This document shows positions 32,139 through 40,479 of a DNA stretch of 52,488 nt, one piece after another (position 1 is the first letter of the stretch; every line of letters begins with the position of its first letter). The notes beneath the pieces were generated by a model. It was not told the origin of the DNA and did not search any database. It saw only the letters and a program-made list of their open reading frames with translations. Source of the DNA: Sphingobium terrigena (GTDB lineage: Bacteria > Pseudomonadota > Alphaproteobacteria > Sphingomonadales > Sphingomonadaceae); contig NZ_QVRA01000027.1 in assembly GCF_003591655.1 (NCBI RefSeq), forward strand, positions 1 through 52,488. Direction: 5' to 3'. Made by a program: the position numbers and the translations under genes.

Positions 32139-34433
32139 ATGCGCGTTGGTTTGGTTCGAACACGACTTCTGGTTGGCGCCGCAATGGCGATTGCAATGAC
32201 TGTTCATGGGGTGGCGCATGCCGAGCTCGCTGACGAAGCGGAGCAGGCTTCGCCCGCCGACGCGGAAGATACGGGCGAGATCGTGGTGACTGCCGAAAAG
32301 CGCGAGACGACGCTGCAGAAGGCACCGCTCGCAATCACTGCGCTGTCGCCGGCCGCGCTCGATCAGTCGAACATCAACCAGCTCATCGACATGAACGGCT
32401 TCGTGCCAGGCCTGACCGTCGCCAACAGTGGCAGTTTCGTGCGCGTCGTTTCGATCCGCGGTATCGGCTACGAGGCCTCCGACAATCTGAGCGCACAGCC
32501 GGGCACATCCTTCCACGTTGATGGCGTCTACATCGCCAGCCCCTATGCCCTGCAGCAGGATTTCCTCGATCTGCAGCGGCTTGAGGTTCTGCGCGGACCT
32601 CAGGGAACGGTGTTCGGTCAGGCTGCGACCGGCGGCATCCTGAACGCGATCACGGTCAAGCCGACCACGACGGATGTCGAAGGATCGGGCGAGGTCGAGC
32701 TCGGCAATTATAATTTCGTGCGGGCGACCGGCACGCTCAACGTGCCGATCAGCGACACGCTCGCCATCCGCGGCGCGATCCAGCGCTACAAGCGGGACGG
32801 CTACGCGCAGCAGACCGGTTTGGGCGCACCCTACGGTCTCGATGACGCTGACCGTATTTCGGGCAAGGCCACGCTGCTCTGGACGCCGACGGACAATTTC
32901 TCCGCGCAGCTGACGGCCCAGTATTTCGAGGCGGATGAACATGGCGCGGCGCAGAAGAACGTCAATGATCCCGATCCCGATCCGCGTCGCATTTCGCAGG
33001 ACTATCCGAACCAGTATCGGCTCAAATTTTTCCTGACTTATGCAGATCTGCGCTACGATTTTGGCTTTGCCACCCTCAAATCGCTGACGTCCTATCAGCG
33101 GACTCGCAACTATAATCAGATCGACGTCGATCGCCTCGACTACAAGACCTTGGGCTATTATGATAATCAGCCCTACTGGAATAACAGCGTCAACGCGATC
33201 AGCCAGGAGTTCAATCTTAGTTCGAACGGGAACAGCCGGCTCAGCTACATTCTGGGTGCCTATTTCCTGTATCAGAAGCTGGGGCAGGACATTCTCGAAT
33301 ATGTCGGCACGGATCAAAATCCGACCTATAATCTGACCCTCCCGCTGACCTTCGCGAACTTCCCGTACAATCTGAATTACGCGCTCAATTCGAGCCAGAA
33401 GCGGTACAGCTATGCAGGCTTTGCGCAGGCCAAATATGAACTGACCGACCGGGTCAGCGCCACCCTCGGCCTGCGGTACAATCATGATAAGTTCGACAGC
33501 AGCAACAGCACGCTGTTCAACATCTATGCACCCACCGTCTACGCATCGACGAGCGAAAATGCGCTGACCGGCAAGGCGGAGATCGACTTCCAGGTTACGA
33601 ATACAAACATGCTCTATGCGAGCGTGTCTCGCGGCTTCAAACCCGGCGGCGTCAGCAACAACAGCACGCCTCTGCTGGTCCCGCTGACCTATGAATCGGA
33701 AAAGGTCTGGGCCTATGAGCTCGGTTCGAAGAACCGTTTCTTCGGCGGCAAGGCGACGTTGAATGCGGCTGCCTTCTTCTATGACTATCGCAATCTGCAA
33801 TATCAGATGGAAGACCCGGTTCCCTATCAGGGCGGCGTCGCAAATGTGCCAAAGACCCGTATCTGGGGCGCCGAGGCAGAAGGCAGCGTGCAGGTCACGC
33901 CGTCGCTGACCTTCGACGGCAATGTGACTTATCTCGATGGCGAGCTGATCGGCGACTATATCACGCTGGATCCGTCCCGCGCGCATCAGGCCACGCTCGA
34001 CGCGGCTGCGCTCGGCTTTGGTCCATTCGATGCCTACACGATCAATCTGCGCGCAACGCAGGTACGAAACACCAATGGTAACAAGCCGCCGAAACTGCCG
34101 AAATGGCAGGGAACGATCGGCGCGACCCATATGCTTCAGCTGGGATCCTTCGGGTCGCTCCGCACCCATGCCGAAGTTATCTATCGCGGCAAGTTCCAGT
34201 ACCGCATCTTCAACGATGGCGCGCGCGACATCGTGCCGCACTATACGCAGGTCAATGCGAACATCACGCTGAAGCCGGCCAATTCGCGGTTCACGCTCGC
34301 ACTGACCGCGACCAATCTGTTCGACGAGGACGGGATCGCATCGCGCTATTCCAATCCGTTCGGCAGCTTCACGACCAGCGACATGTACATTCCGCCTCGC
34401 CAGGTCATCGGGTCGATCAAATATGAGTTCTGA
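32139..34433 (+). CDS. TonB-dependent outer-membrane receptor
   Basis: 764 residues from ATG at 32139 (AAGGGGAC site). Signal peptide about 1-28 (LLVGAAMAIAMTVHGVAHA), a TonB-box-like GEIVVTAEKRE, plug domain with VRVVSIRGIG and LEVLRGPQGTVFGQAATGG, then a 22-strand barrel ending SIKYEF with the terminal aromatic Phe. It belongs to the sphingomonad-type receptors without iron-siderophore specificity features. The stop overlaps the permease start by 11 bases, so it is probably the outer-membrane gate for the same substrate. Energy comes from TonB-ExbBD elsewhere. Confidence 0.9.
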   Translation: MRVGLVRTRLLVGAAMAIAMTVHGVAHAELADEAEQASPADAEDTGEIVVTAEKRETTLQKAPLAITALSPAALDQSNINQLIDMNGFVPGLTVANSGSFVRVVSIRGIGYEASDNLSAQPGTSFHVDGVYIASPYALQQDFLDLQRLEVLRGPQGTVFGQAATGGILNAITVKPTTTDVEGSGEVELGNYNFVRATGTLNVPISDTLAIRGAIQRYKRDGYAQQTGLGAPYGLDDADRISGKATLLWTPTDNFSAQLTAQYFEADEHGAAQKNVNDPDPDPRRISQDYPNQYRLKFFLTYADLRYDFGFATLKSLTSYQRTRNYNQIDVDRLDYKTLGYYDNQPYWNNSVNAISQEFNLSSNGNSRLSYILGAYFLYQKLGQDILEYVGTDQNPTYNLTLPLTFANFPYNLNYALNSSQKRYSYAGFAQAKYELTDRVSATLGLRYNHDKFDSSNSTLFNIYAPTVYASTSENALTGKAEIDFQVTNTNMLYASVSRGFKPGGVSNNSTPLLVPLTYESEKVWAYELGSKNRFFGGKATLNAAAFFYDYRNLQYQMEDPVPYQGGVANVPKTRIWGAEAEGSVQVTPSLTFDGNVTYLDGELIGDYITLDPSRAHQATLDAAALGFGPFDAYTINLRATQVRNTNGNKPPKLPKWQGTIGATHMLQLGSFGSLRTHAEVIYRGKFQYRIFNDGARDIVPHYTQVNANITLKPANSRFTLALTATNLFDEDGIASRYSNPFGSFTTSDMYIPPRQVIGSIKYEF

Positions 34434-35817
34434 GCTGATCGATCAGCAGTCGGTTGACGCCGTACCGCCGCTTCCGCGTCTGAGCGCGCTGGCTTTCCAG
34501 CATGTTCTGACAATGTATGCCGGTGCGATCACGGTTCCGTTGCTGATCGCATCATCTCTCCACCTGTCCGCAGCCGACACGGCCTTCCTGGTGAGCGCCG
34601 ATCTGTTCGCCTGCGGACTGGTGACCCTCATCCAGTGCCTCGGCATTGGTCCGGTCGGCGCGCGCCTCCCTGTGATCATGGGCGTAACCTTCGTCGGGGT
34701 CATGCCGGCGATTGCCATTGCGAGCCAGCCCGACCTGGGCTTGCGCGGCGTCTATGGCGCCGCGATCGCTGCGGGCTTGATGGTTCTGCTCTTCGTCCCG
34801 TTGATCGGCCGGTTGCGCGGTGTGCTGACGCCCACCGTAACGGGCACGGCCATGCTGCTGATCGGACTTTCCCTGATCGGTGTAGCGATTGACTGGGCGG
34901 CCGGAGGCACCGGTGCCGCCGATTATGGATCGCTTCGGCATCTCGGCCTTGCGGCCCTAACCATCGCGACCATCCTCCTTGTCACGCGCTTCGGCAGTCC
35001 GTTCCTGTCAAACTGTGCCATTCTTATCGGCATGATGTTCGGCTATGGCGTCGCGGCGGCCATGGGCGATGTCAATTTCGCGGACGTACAGTCGGCTTCG
35101 GGAATCGAACTGGTCACGCCCTTCCACTTCGGAATGCCGATTTTCGACCCTGCCGCGATCGCGTCGATGATGGTCGTGCTGATGGTCACGCTGGTCGAAT
35201 CGAGCGGGATGCTCACCATGCTCGGTGACATTGTCGGGCGGCCCCTGACGGCGCGCGATCTGTCGCGCGGCCTGCGTGCGGACTGCATGGGCGCTGTGGT
35301 CGGCGGTCTGTTCAACAGCTTCCCTTACACATCCTATGCCCAGAATATCGCGCTCGTCAGCCTGACCGGCGTACGCAGCCGCTTCGTCTGTGCGGGCGCG
35401 GCCCTCTTCATGATTGCCCTGGCTGCGCTTCCCAAATTGTCGGCGATCGTCGCGGCGATGCCACCCTCGGTCCTCGGCGGAGCTGCCCTCGTCCTTTTCG
35501 GCATGGTTTCGGCAACCGGCATCAGGTCGCTCGCCGCGGCCGGGCTCGACAAATCGAGGGAGGAGCTCCTCATCGTGGCGATCAGCCTGTCAGTGGGCCT
35601 CATTCCGACACTGTCCGACAAGTTCTTTGCCCAATTGCCAGCCGCGCTGAGCCCGTTCACCCACAGCGGCGTCCTGCTCGGGATCGTCACGGCGATCGCG
35701 CTCAACCTGCTGTTGCGCAATGGCCGGGATCGGACGCAGATTTCAAACCAGACAGGCGGCGTGAGTCACGCCGTGCTCCCGGTGACCATCGCCGGTGACG
35801 ACAGGAGACTAGCATGA
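34423..35817 (+). CDS. NCS2 family nucleobase:cation symporter (xanthine/urate type)
   Basis: 464 residues with about 14 membrane segments. The N-terminal segment ALAFQHVLTMYAGAITVPLL is the NCS2 signature, LPVIMGVTFVGVMPAIA matches the QH-motif/TM3 region, and MLTMLGDIVGRP with SFPYTSYAQNIALVSLTGVR covers the TM8-TM10 substrate area. These features suit xanthine/urate carriers (XanQ, UacT) more than uracil carriers, but exact specificity cannot be read. Overlaps the receptor gene and, at its stop, the next oxygenase (ATGA). Confidence 0.85.
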   Translation: MSSELIDQQSVDAVPPLPRLSALAFQHVLTMYAGAITVPLLIASSLHLSAADTAFLVSADLFACGLVTLIQCLGIGPVGARLPVIMGVTFVGVMPAIAIASQPDLGLRGVYGAAIAAGLMVLLFVPLIGRLRGVLTPTVTGTAMLLIGLSLIGVAIDWAAGGTGAADYGSLRHLGLAALTIATILLVTRFGSPFLSNCAILIGMMFGYGVAAAMGDVNFADVQSASGIELVTPFHFGMPIFDPAAIASMMVVLMVTLVESSGMLTMLGDIVGRPLTARDLSRGLRADCMGAVVGGLFNSFPYTSYAQNIALVSLTGVRSRFVCAGAALFMIALAALPKLSAIVAAMPPSVLGGAALVLFGMVSATGIRSLAAAGLDKSREELLIVAISLSVGLIPTLSDKFFAQLPAALSPFTHSGVLLGIVTAIALNLLLRNGRDRTQISNQTGGVSHAVLPVTIAGDDRRLA

Positions 35818-36839
35818 AATTCGATGGCAGCGTAGTTCCGATCATTGATCTCACGCCCGCGCGGACGGGTGATGAGGCAGCGAAGGAGGCCGTCGCGGAA
35901 CAGGTCGGCGCAGCCGCCCGGAGCATCGGCTTCCTCGTGGTGTCCGGTCATGGGGTCCCGATGGACGTGATCGAGAATGTCTCGGACGAAAGCCGCAAGA
36001 TCTTCGATCTCTCGCCCGACGGAAAGGCCCGCTATCGCTCGCCGGATCCGGCCATCTACCGGGGCTATTTCGGGATCGAGACCGGCAATCTGGCGAGCAC
36101 GATCGGCGAGGAAGAAGCCAAGCCGGATCACCGCGAATATTATAATATCGGCCGCTTCGATATTGACGAGACCGATCCCTATTTCACGTCGGAGACGGCG
36201 AAGCGGATCTTTCACCCCAATATCTGGCCCGACGCCGATGTGCCCGGCTTCAAGCCGGCGCTGGTCGCTTATTATCATGAGATGGAGAAGCTGGCGGAGC
36301 TGCTCATGGAGCTCTGTGCGCGCGCGCTCAAACTGCCGCCAGACTGGTTCGCCGACAAGATCGACAAGCACATCACCAACATGGTGATCAGCAATTATCC
36401 CGATCAGCCCGAAGAGCTCGAAGCGGGTCAGCTGCGCGCCGGCGCACACACCGATTATGGTGGGCTGACCATCCTCAAGACCGAGGATAAGCCTGGCGGT
36501 TTGCAGGTCCAGACATCCGATGGGCGGTGGGAGCCGGTTCCGATCGTGCCGGGCGCCTTCATCATCAACCTTGGTGATCTGATGGCCCAGTGGACCAATG
36601 ACGAGTGGGTTTCGACCATGCATCGCGTGATCAATCCGCCGCGCGATCAGGGGATCGGAAGCCGTCGCCAGTCCTTGGTCTTCTTCCACCAGCCCAATTA
36701 TGATGCGGTCATCGAGTGCATCCCGACCTGCACCGAGACGGCGCCGAAATACGCCCGCACCACGTCGATCGACCATCTGGAGATGAAGATGAACCAGATG
36801 AACGACACCCCGAAATTCAAGGAGAACGAGGCGGCCTGA
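35814..36839 (+). CDS. Fe(II)/2-oxoglutarate oxygenase, IPNS-like (copy 2)
   Basis: 341 residues, start overlapping the permease stop. Iron ligands H212, D214 (GAHTDYGG) and H270 (MHRVINP), with R285 and S287 (RRQSLVFF) for 2OG. It is the most divergent of the four: the insert in IGSRRQS and the C-terminal tail KMNQMNDTPKFKENEAA are unique. Translational coupling to the nucleobase permease strongly suggests that it acts on the imported compound first. The reaction (ring hydroxylation or N-demethylation) is not shown by sequence. Confidence 0.85.
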   Translation: MKFDGSVVPIIDLTPARTGDEAAKEAVAEQVGAAARSIGFLVVSGHGVPMDVIENVSDESRKIFDLSPDGKARYRSPDPAIYRGYFGIETGNLASTIGEEEAKPDHREYYNIGRFDIDETDPYFTSETAKRIFHPNIWPDADVPGFKPALVAYYHEMEKLAELLMELCARALKLPPDWFADKIDKHITNMVISNYPDQPEELEAGQLRAGAHTDYGGLTILKTEDKPGGLQVQTSDGRWEPVPIVPGAFIINLGDLMAQWTNDEWVSTMHRVINPPRDQGIGSRRQSLVFFHQPNYDAVIECIPTCTETAPKYARTTSIDHLEMKMNQMNDTPKFKENEAA

Positions 36840-36862
36840 CGGCCTCTCGCTGGAGACATGGC

Positions 36863-37846
36863 ATGATCGTCTACACGCCTGCAAAACCGGCCGATTCGAT
36901 TCCGGTGATCGATCTGGCGCCCAGCTTTTCCGAGGATGCGGCTGCGCGGAAGGCCGTGGCCTGGGAAATCCACAAGACGGCCCGCGACACCGGCTTCTTC
37001 TATATCAAGAACCATGGGGTTGCGCAGTCGCTGATGGACCAGCAACTCGAACTTGCGCGCGAATTCTTCAGTCTTCCGCTGGAGGAAAAGCTGAAGACGG
37101 ATGCGCGAAACTCGGCCTGCACGCGGGGTTATGAAACGCCAGGCCTGCAAACGCTCGATGACGGATCTCCGCCCGATCTCAAGGAAGGCTTTCTGATCGG
37201 CTGTGATCTCGACGAGACCCATCCCTATGTCCAGCAGGGCATTCCGAACTGCGGACCGAACCAGTGGCCGGACCGACCCGCGGACTTCAAGCAGCGCTAT
37301 GAAGCCTATGTGGATGAGATGTTCCGGGTCGGTCGCCATCTGATGGCCCTGCTGGCGCTGTCGCTCGACCTTCCGGAGGATTTCTTCGACGAAGGCCTCG
37401 AGGAACCGCTCTTCAACAGCCGGTTGCTGCGCTATGGCCCGCAGCCCGAGGATGCAGCCTTCAACCAGATGGGCGCAGGCGCTCATACCGACTGGGGCAT
37501 GATCACCATCCTGCTCCAGGACGACATTGGCGGGCTCGAGGTCGAGAATGCCGCTGGAGAATGGATCGCCGCGCCGCCCATCCCCGGGACCTTCGTCATC
37601 AATCTGGGCGAGATGGTCCGCGTCCTCTCCAACGGCCTCTATCACGCCAATATGCACCGGGTGCTCAACAATCATAGCGGCCGCGACCGCTTCTCGGTCC
37701 CGACCTTCTTCGACCCGAGCTATTTCTACGAGGTCCGCTGCGCACCCACGCTCCTCGAAGACGGCGCCGAGCCCAAATATCCCGCAACCACCGTCGGCGG
37801 CCATATCGCCGACATGTATCGCAAAACTTACGGCCTCGCCGCTTGA
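36863..37846 (+). CDS. Fe(II)/2-oxoglutarate oxygenase, IPNS-like (copy 3)
   Basis: 327 residues from ATG at 36863 with TGGAGA upstream. Ligands H208, D210, H265 and R276/S278 as in copy 1. The N-terminal 143 residues are about 73 percent identical to copy 1 and the remainder over 99 percent identical, so the two may differ in substrate while sharing the catalytic core. Lies between copy 2 and the VOC gene in one operon. Role inferred as in copy 1. Confidence 0.85.
   Translation: MIVYTPAKPADSIPVIDLAPSFSEDAAARKAVAWEIHKTARDTGFFYIKNHGVAQSLMDQQLELAREFFSLPLEEKLKTDARNSACTRGYETPGLQTLDDGSPPDLKEGFLIGCDLDETHPYVQQGIPNCGPNQWPDRPADFKQRYEAYVDEMFRVGRHLMALLALSLDLPEDFFDEGLEEPLFNSRLLRYGPQPEDAAFNQMGAGAHTDWGMITILLQDDIGGLEVENAAGEWIAAPPIPGTFVINLGEMVRVLSNGLYHANMHRVLNNHSGRDRFSVPTFFDPSYFYEVRCAPTLLEDGAEPKYPATTVGGHIADMYRKTYGLAA
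37292..37846 (+). repeat. Long inverted repeat, arm 2
   Basis: The partner of 26928-27482, in opposite orientation 10 kb away. It encodes the C-terminal 184 residues of oxygenase copy 3. Confidence 0.85.
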
Positions 37847-37856
37847 GGAACTGACT

Positions 37857-38249
37857 ATGGTAGCGCTTGCCTATACGAATATCTTCACCGCCGACATCGA
37901 TCGTCTGGCCGAATTCTACAGTGCGCTGTTCGGCTTCACCGAGATCGTGGAAAGCCGGTCTCCCATCTTTCGCGGCTTCACAACCGGAAGCGCATCGCTT
38001 GGTTTCAGCGGTCCCGGTGCGTTTGATCTCCTCGGGCTCACGCCCCAGGAAGGGCCTGGCGATCGGGTGATGCAGACCTTCAACGTCGAGAACAAGGACG
38101 AAGTCGATGCCTATTCGACAAAGGCCGTCGAACTCGGTGCGTCGATCGTGAAGGAGCCGTTCGAGACCTATTATGGCTGGTACCAGTCTGTGCTCCGGGA
38201 TCCCGACGGCAATTGCTTCCGGGTCAACTATCCGGGGGCGCCGGCGTGA
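37857..38249 (+). CDS. VOC (glyoxalase/dioxygenase-fold) protein
   Basis: 130 residues from ATG at 37857 (GAGGAACTG site). Two beta-alpha-beta-beta-beta modules: IFTADIDRLAEFYSALFGF at the N-terminus and LRDPDGNCFRVNYPG at the C-terminus. The usual metal ligands are not in place: Asn or Thr stands where the first His is expected, and Arg replaces the C-terminal Glu of DPDGNxxE. It may bind substrate without metal, or act as an isomerase or resistance-like protein. It lies between oxygenase copy 3 and the Rieske oxygenase, overlapping the latter start. Confidence 0.75.
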   Translation: MVALAYTNIFTADIDRLAEFYSALFGFTEIVESRSPIFRGFTTGSASLGFSGPGAFDLLGLTPQEGPGDRVMQTFNVENKDEVDAYSTKAVELGASIVKEPFETYYGWYQSVLRDPDGNCFRVNYPGAPA

Positions 38250-39325
38250 CTTTGGCGACGCCCATAGCCGAGGCCCGCGTCGATCGGATCGATGTGACGG
38301 CGCCGCGGCACCTCCGGATCACCCGGCCAAGAGGATGCACCTATCCCGATGGCGACTGGGAAGTCCTTGCACGACGGTGGTTCGCCGTCGCGCGGGTGCA
38401 GGACATAGGCGACAAGCCGGTCGGAACCCGGCTGCTCGACGTGAAGCTGGTCGTCTATCGAACCGAGCAGGGCCTCCATGTCGCGCGCGATCTCTGTCCT
38501 CATCGCGGCGTGCCGCTCAGCATGGGCTGGGTGGAAGGCAATGAGCTCGTGTGCGCCTATCATGGGCTTCGGTTCGCGACAGATGGCCGCTGCACCCGGA
38601 TTCCAGCGCAGCCGAACGTGGTTCCGGGCGATCGCTTCCGGGCGACGGTGCTGCCGGTGGTGGAACGCTATGGTCTGGTCTGGACCTGCCTCGATTCCGA
38701 GGATGGCATCGCCGTTATTCCGGATTTTCCGGAATGGACGGATCCCGCCTTCCAGCCCATTCTCTGTCCGCCGGTCAGTATGAACGCCGCACCAGGCCGG
38801 CAGGTCGAAGGCTTCATCGATGTGGCCCATTTCGCCTGGGTCCATCACGAAGCCTTTGCCGATCGGGACAACAGCGTCGTGCCGCTCTACAAGACGCGCA
38901 AGACGGATTATGGCGTCCAAAGCGAGTATATCAGCAACGTCAGCAACTTTCCGAAGGGGCTGCAGCATCTCGAGCCCGAAGGGTTCATGTGGCGCCGCGT
39001 GTTCGATATCCATCCGCCCTTCACAGCGTTTCTGCGGGTTGATTTTCCCGACGATGGCGTTCTTCGGATCATGAATATCGCGACGCCTGTCTCGGCCCAC
39101 GAATGCACGCTGTACGTGCCGTTGGTGCGCAATTTTGACAAGACCGGCTCGCTCGATGATGTTTACGCGTTCAATGCTCAAATCTTCGCGGAGGACCAGG
39201 CCATCGTCGAGGCACAGTCGCCCGAGGATCTTCCTCTGGGCGTGGACGATGAGGCTCACTTCGCCGCCGATCGCTCTTCGGTCGCCTATCGCAAGGCACT
39301 GAAGGAGCTCGGTCTGACGGGCTAA
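38246..39325 (+). CDS. Rieske non-heme iron oxygenase (phthalate/vanillate type)
   Basis: 359 residues from a GTG at 38246 overlapping the VOC stop. Rieske cluster ligands C84, H86, C103, H106 (CPHRG and CAYHG). The mononuclear iron motif has D192, H195 and H200 (FIDVAHFAWVHH). Single-component oxygenases of this type do O- or N-demethylation (VanA, NdmA/NdmB for caffeine) or ring hydroxylation (HpxD acting on hypoxanthine and xanthine). In a purine cluster lacking xanthine dehydrogenase either job fits. Electrons could come from the ferredoxin reductase at 51203, but no ferredoxin gene is seen. Confidence 0.85.
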   Translation: MTLATPIAEARVDRIDVTAPRHLRITRPRGCTYPDGDWEVLARRWFAVARVQDIGDKPVGTRLLDVKLVVYRTEQGLHVARDLCPHRGVPLSMGWVEGNELVCAYHGLRFATDGRCTRIPAQPNVVPGDRFRATVLPVVERYGLVWTCLDSEDGIAVIPDFPEWTDPAFQPILCPPVSMNAAPGRQVEGFIDVAHFAWVHHEAFADRDNSVVPLYKTRKTDYGVQSEYISNVSNFPKGLQHLEPEGFMWRRVFDIHPPFTAFLRVDFPDDGVLRIMNIATPVSAHECTLYVPLVRNFDKTGSLDDVYAFNAQIFAEDQAIVEAQSPEDLPLGVDDEAHFAADRSSVAYRKALKELGLTG

Positions 39326-39411
39326 CGCCCGGATCGCCAATTCAGGCAGCTCGGAACGAGGCTGTTCGCAGGAGGGCGGACGGCGGCCCATAGGTCGTCG
39401 TCCGCTTTCGT

Positions 39412-40344
39412 TTAGAAGGCAGTATCCCCCTCACGCGCGGCATGCAGCCCGATTTCCGCAGCGATGATGTCGGCGAGAGCATGAACCGCGACCGGCGGGT
39501 TGCGAGCGGCGCGCACATATACGCCCAGATCGGATCGGAGCGGCATAGGCTTCTTGATCGGAACATGGACAAGCTGACCATGCGCCAGTTCGCGTTCGAT
39601 CCCGATCCTGGTCTGAAAAGCCACCCCGAGCCCGCGCAGCGTCAATTGCTTCGCCAGCTCGACCGAGCTTGTCTCGATGGCGGGTACTGGCAGCTTGGCA
39701 TAGGCCTTTGCGAGCTGCTGACGGATGGAAAGTTCGGACTTCGGAAGGATCAGATTGTGGCTGAGGCAGGCTGAGACCGAAAGCGCCTTGTTCGTCGCGA
39801 GGGGATGGTCCGGCGGCACGACTGCGCCAAGATGGAAGGACGCGACCGATAGCTGTTGCAGATCCGAGCTTCGGTCGAGACTGAAGGCCACGCCCAGATC
39901 GACGTCGCCGGACACCAGCGCCTGAGGAATCGCTCCCGATCCCATCACGTTGATGCCGATCGTGACGCGCGGGAAGCGTTCGCGGGCCTTGGCCAGCACA
40001 TTCGGAATGAGATCCGAACTCAGGCCCTCGACGGCGGCGATTTCCACATGGCCGGTCCGCAGGCCCTGCAGCGCCTCGAGCTCAGACCGAACGCGCTCGG
40101 CATCCTGGAGCACCTCGATCGCATGGCGGGCGAAGGTCGAGCCGGCATGGGTGAGCTTGAGCCCGCTCGGAAGTCGCTCGAACAGCGGCGTTCCCAGTTC
40201 TTCTTCAAGTTTGAGCAACTGGCGGTTCACAGCCGAAGACGCGATATTGAGCCTTCTGGCCGCCTCGCGAACAGAGCCTGCCCGTCGGATCGCGTCGAAA
40301 TAGACGATCATCGGCGCGTGGATTCGACGGGCTCTGCTGCTCAT
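39412..40344 (-). CDS. LysR family regulator (copy 3)
   Basis: 310 residues. HTH with YFDAIRRAGSVREAARRLNI and SSAVNRQLLKLEEELGTPLF; effector domain after about 95. Divergent from oxygenase copy 4 with a 135-base gap holding a dyad and the TCGGCATCAC motif. It probably activates the oxygenase-hpx operon in response to a purine intermediate. Confidence 0.85.
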   Translation of the reverse strand: MSSRARRIHAPMIVYFDAIRRAGSVREAARRLNIASSAVNRQLLKLEEELGTPLFERLPSGLKLTHAGSTFARHAIEVLQDAERVRSELEALQGLRTGHVEIAAVEGLSSDLIPNVLAKARERFPRVTIGINVMGSGAIPQALVSGDVDLGVAFSLDRSSDLQQLSVASFHLGAVVPPDHPLATNKALSVSACLSHNLILPKSELSIRQQLAKAYAKLPVPAIETSSVELAKQLTLRGLGVAFQTRIGIERELAHGQLVHVPIKKPMPLRSDLGVYVRAARNPPVAVHALADIIAAEIGLHAAREGDTAF

Positions 40345-40365
40345 ATTCGCGAGATGGCCTCAAAT

Positions 40366-40400
40366 TGCCGACGAGGTCAATGTCCTCTTCTCGGCATCAC
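40366..40400. promoter_or_regulatory. Dyad and TCGGCATCAC motif in the LysR3/oxygenase promoter
   Basis: TGCCGA (40366-40371) and GAGG (40373-40376) are mirrored by CCTC (40384-40387) and TCGGCA (40391-40396). The right arm is inside the motif TCGGCATCAC (40391-40400). Candidate LysR operator between divergent genes. Confidence 0.45.
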
Positions 40401-40479
40401 CCCAGGCGAAACTCTGCGCTTTTTGAGCTCGTCTGCCTGCGCCATTCCCGCGTCGTCGGAACCAGGGAGTGCAGACGCG

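Noticed and set aside
32016..34241. 741-codon open frame antisense to the TonB receptor
   Set aside because: It is a codon-bias shadow in GC-rich DNA; the protein lacks any fold pattern, while the opposite strand encodes an unmistakable receptor.
38246..39325. Direct assignment as NdmA, NdmB or HpxD
   Set aside because: The Rieske and iron motifs are shared by many demethylases and hydroxylases; no NdmC, NdmD or HpxE partner is present, so only the family is called.
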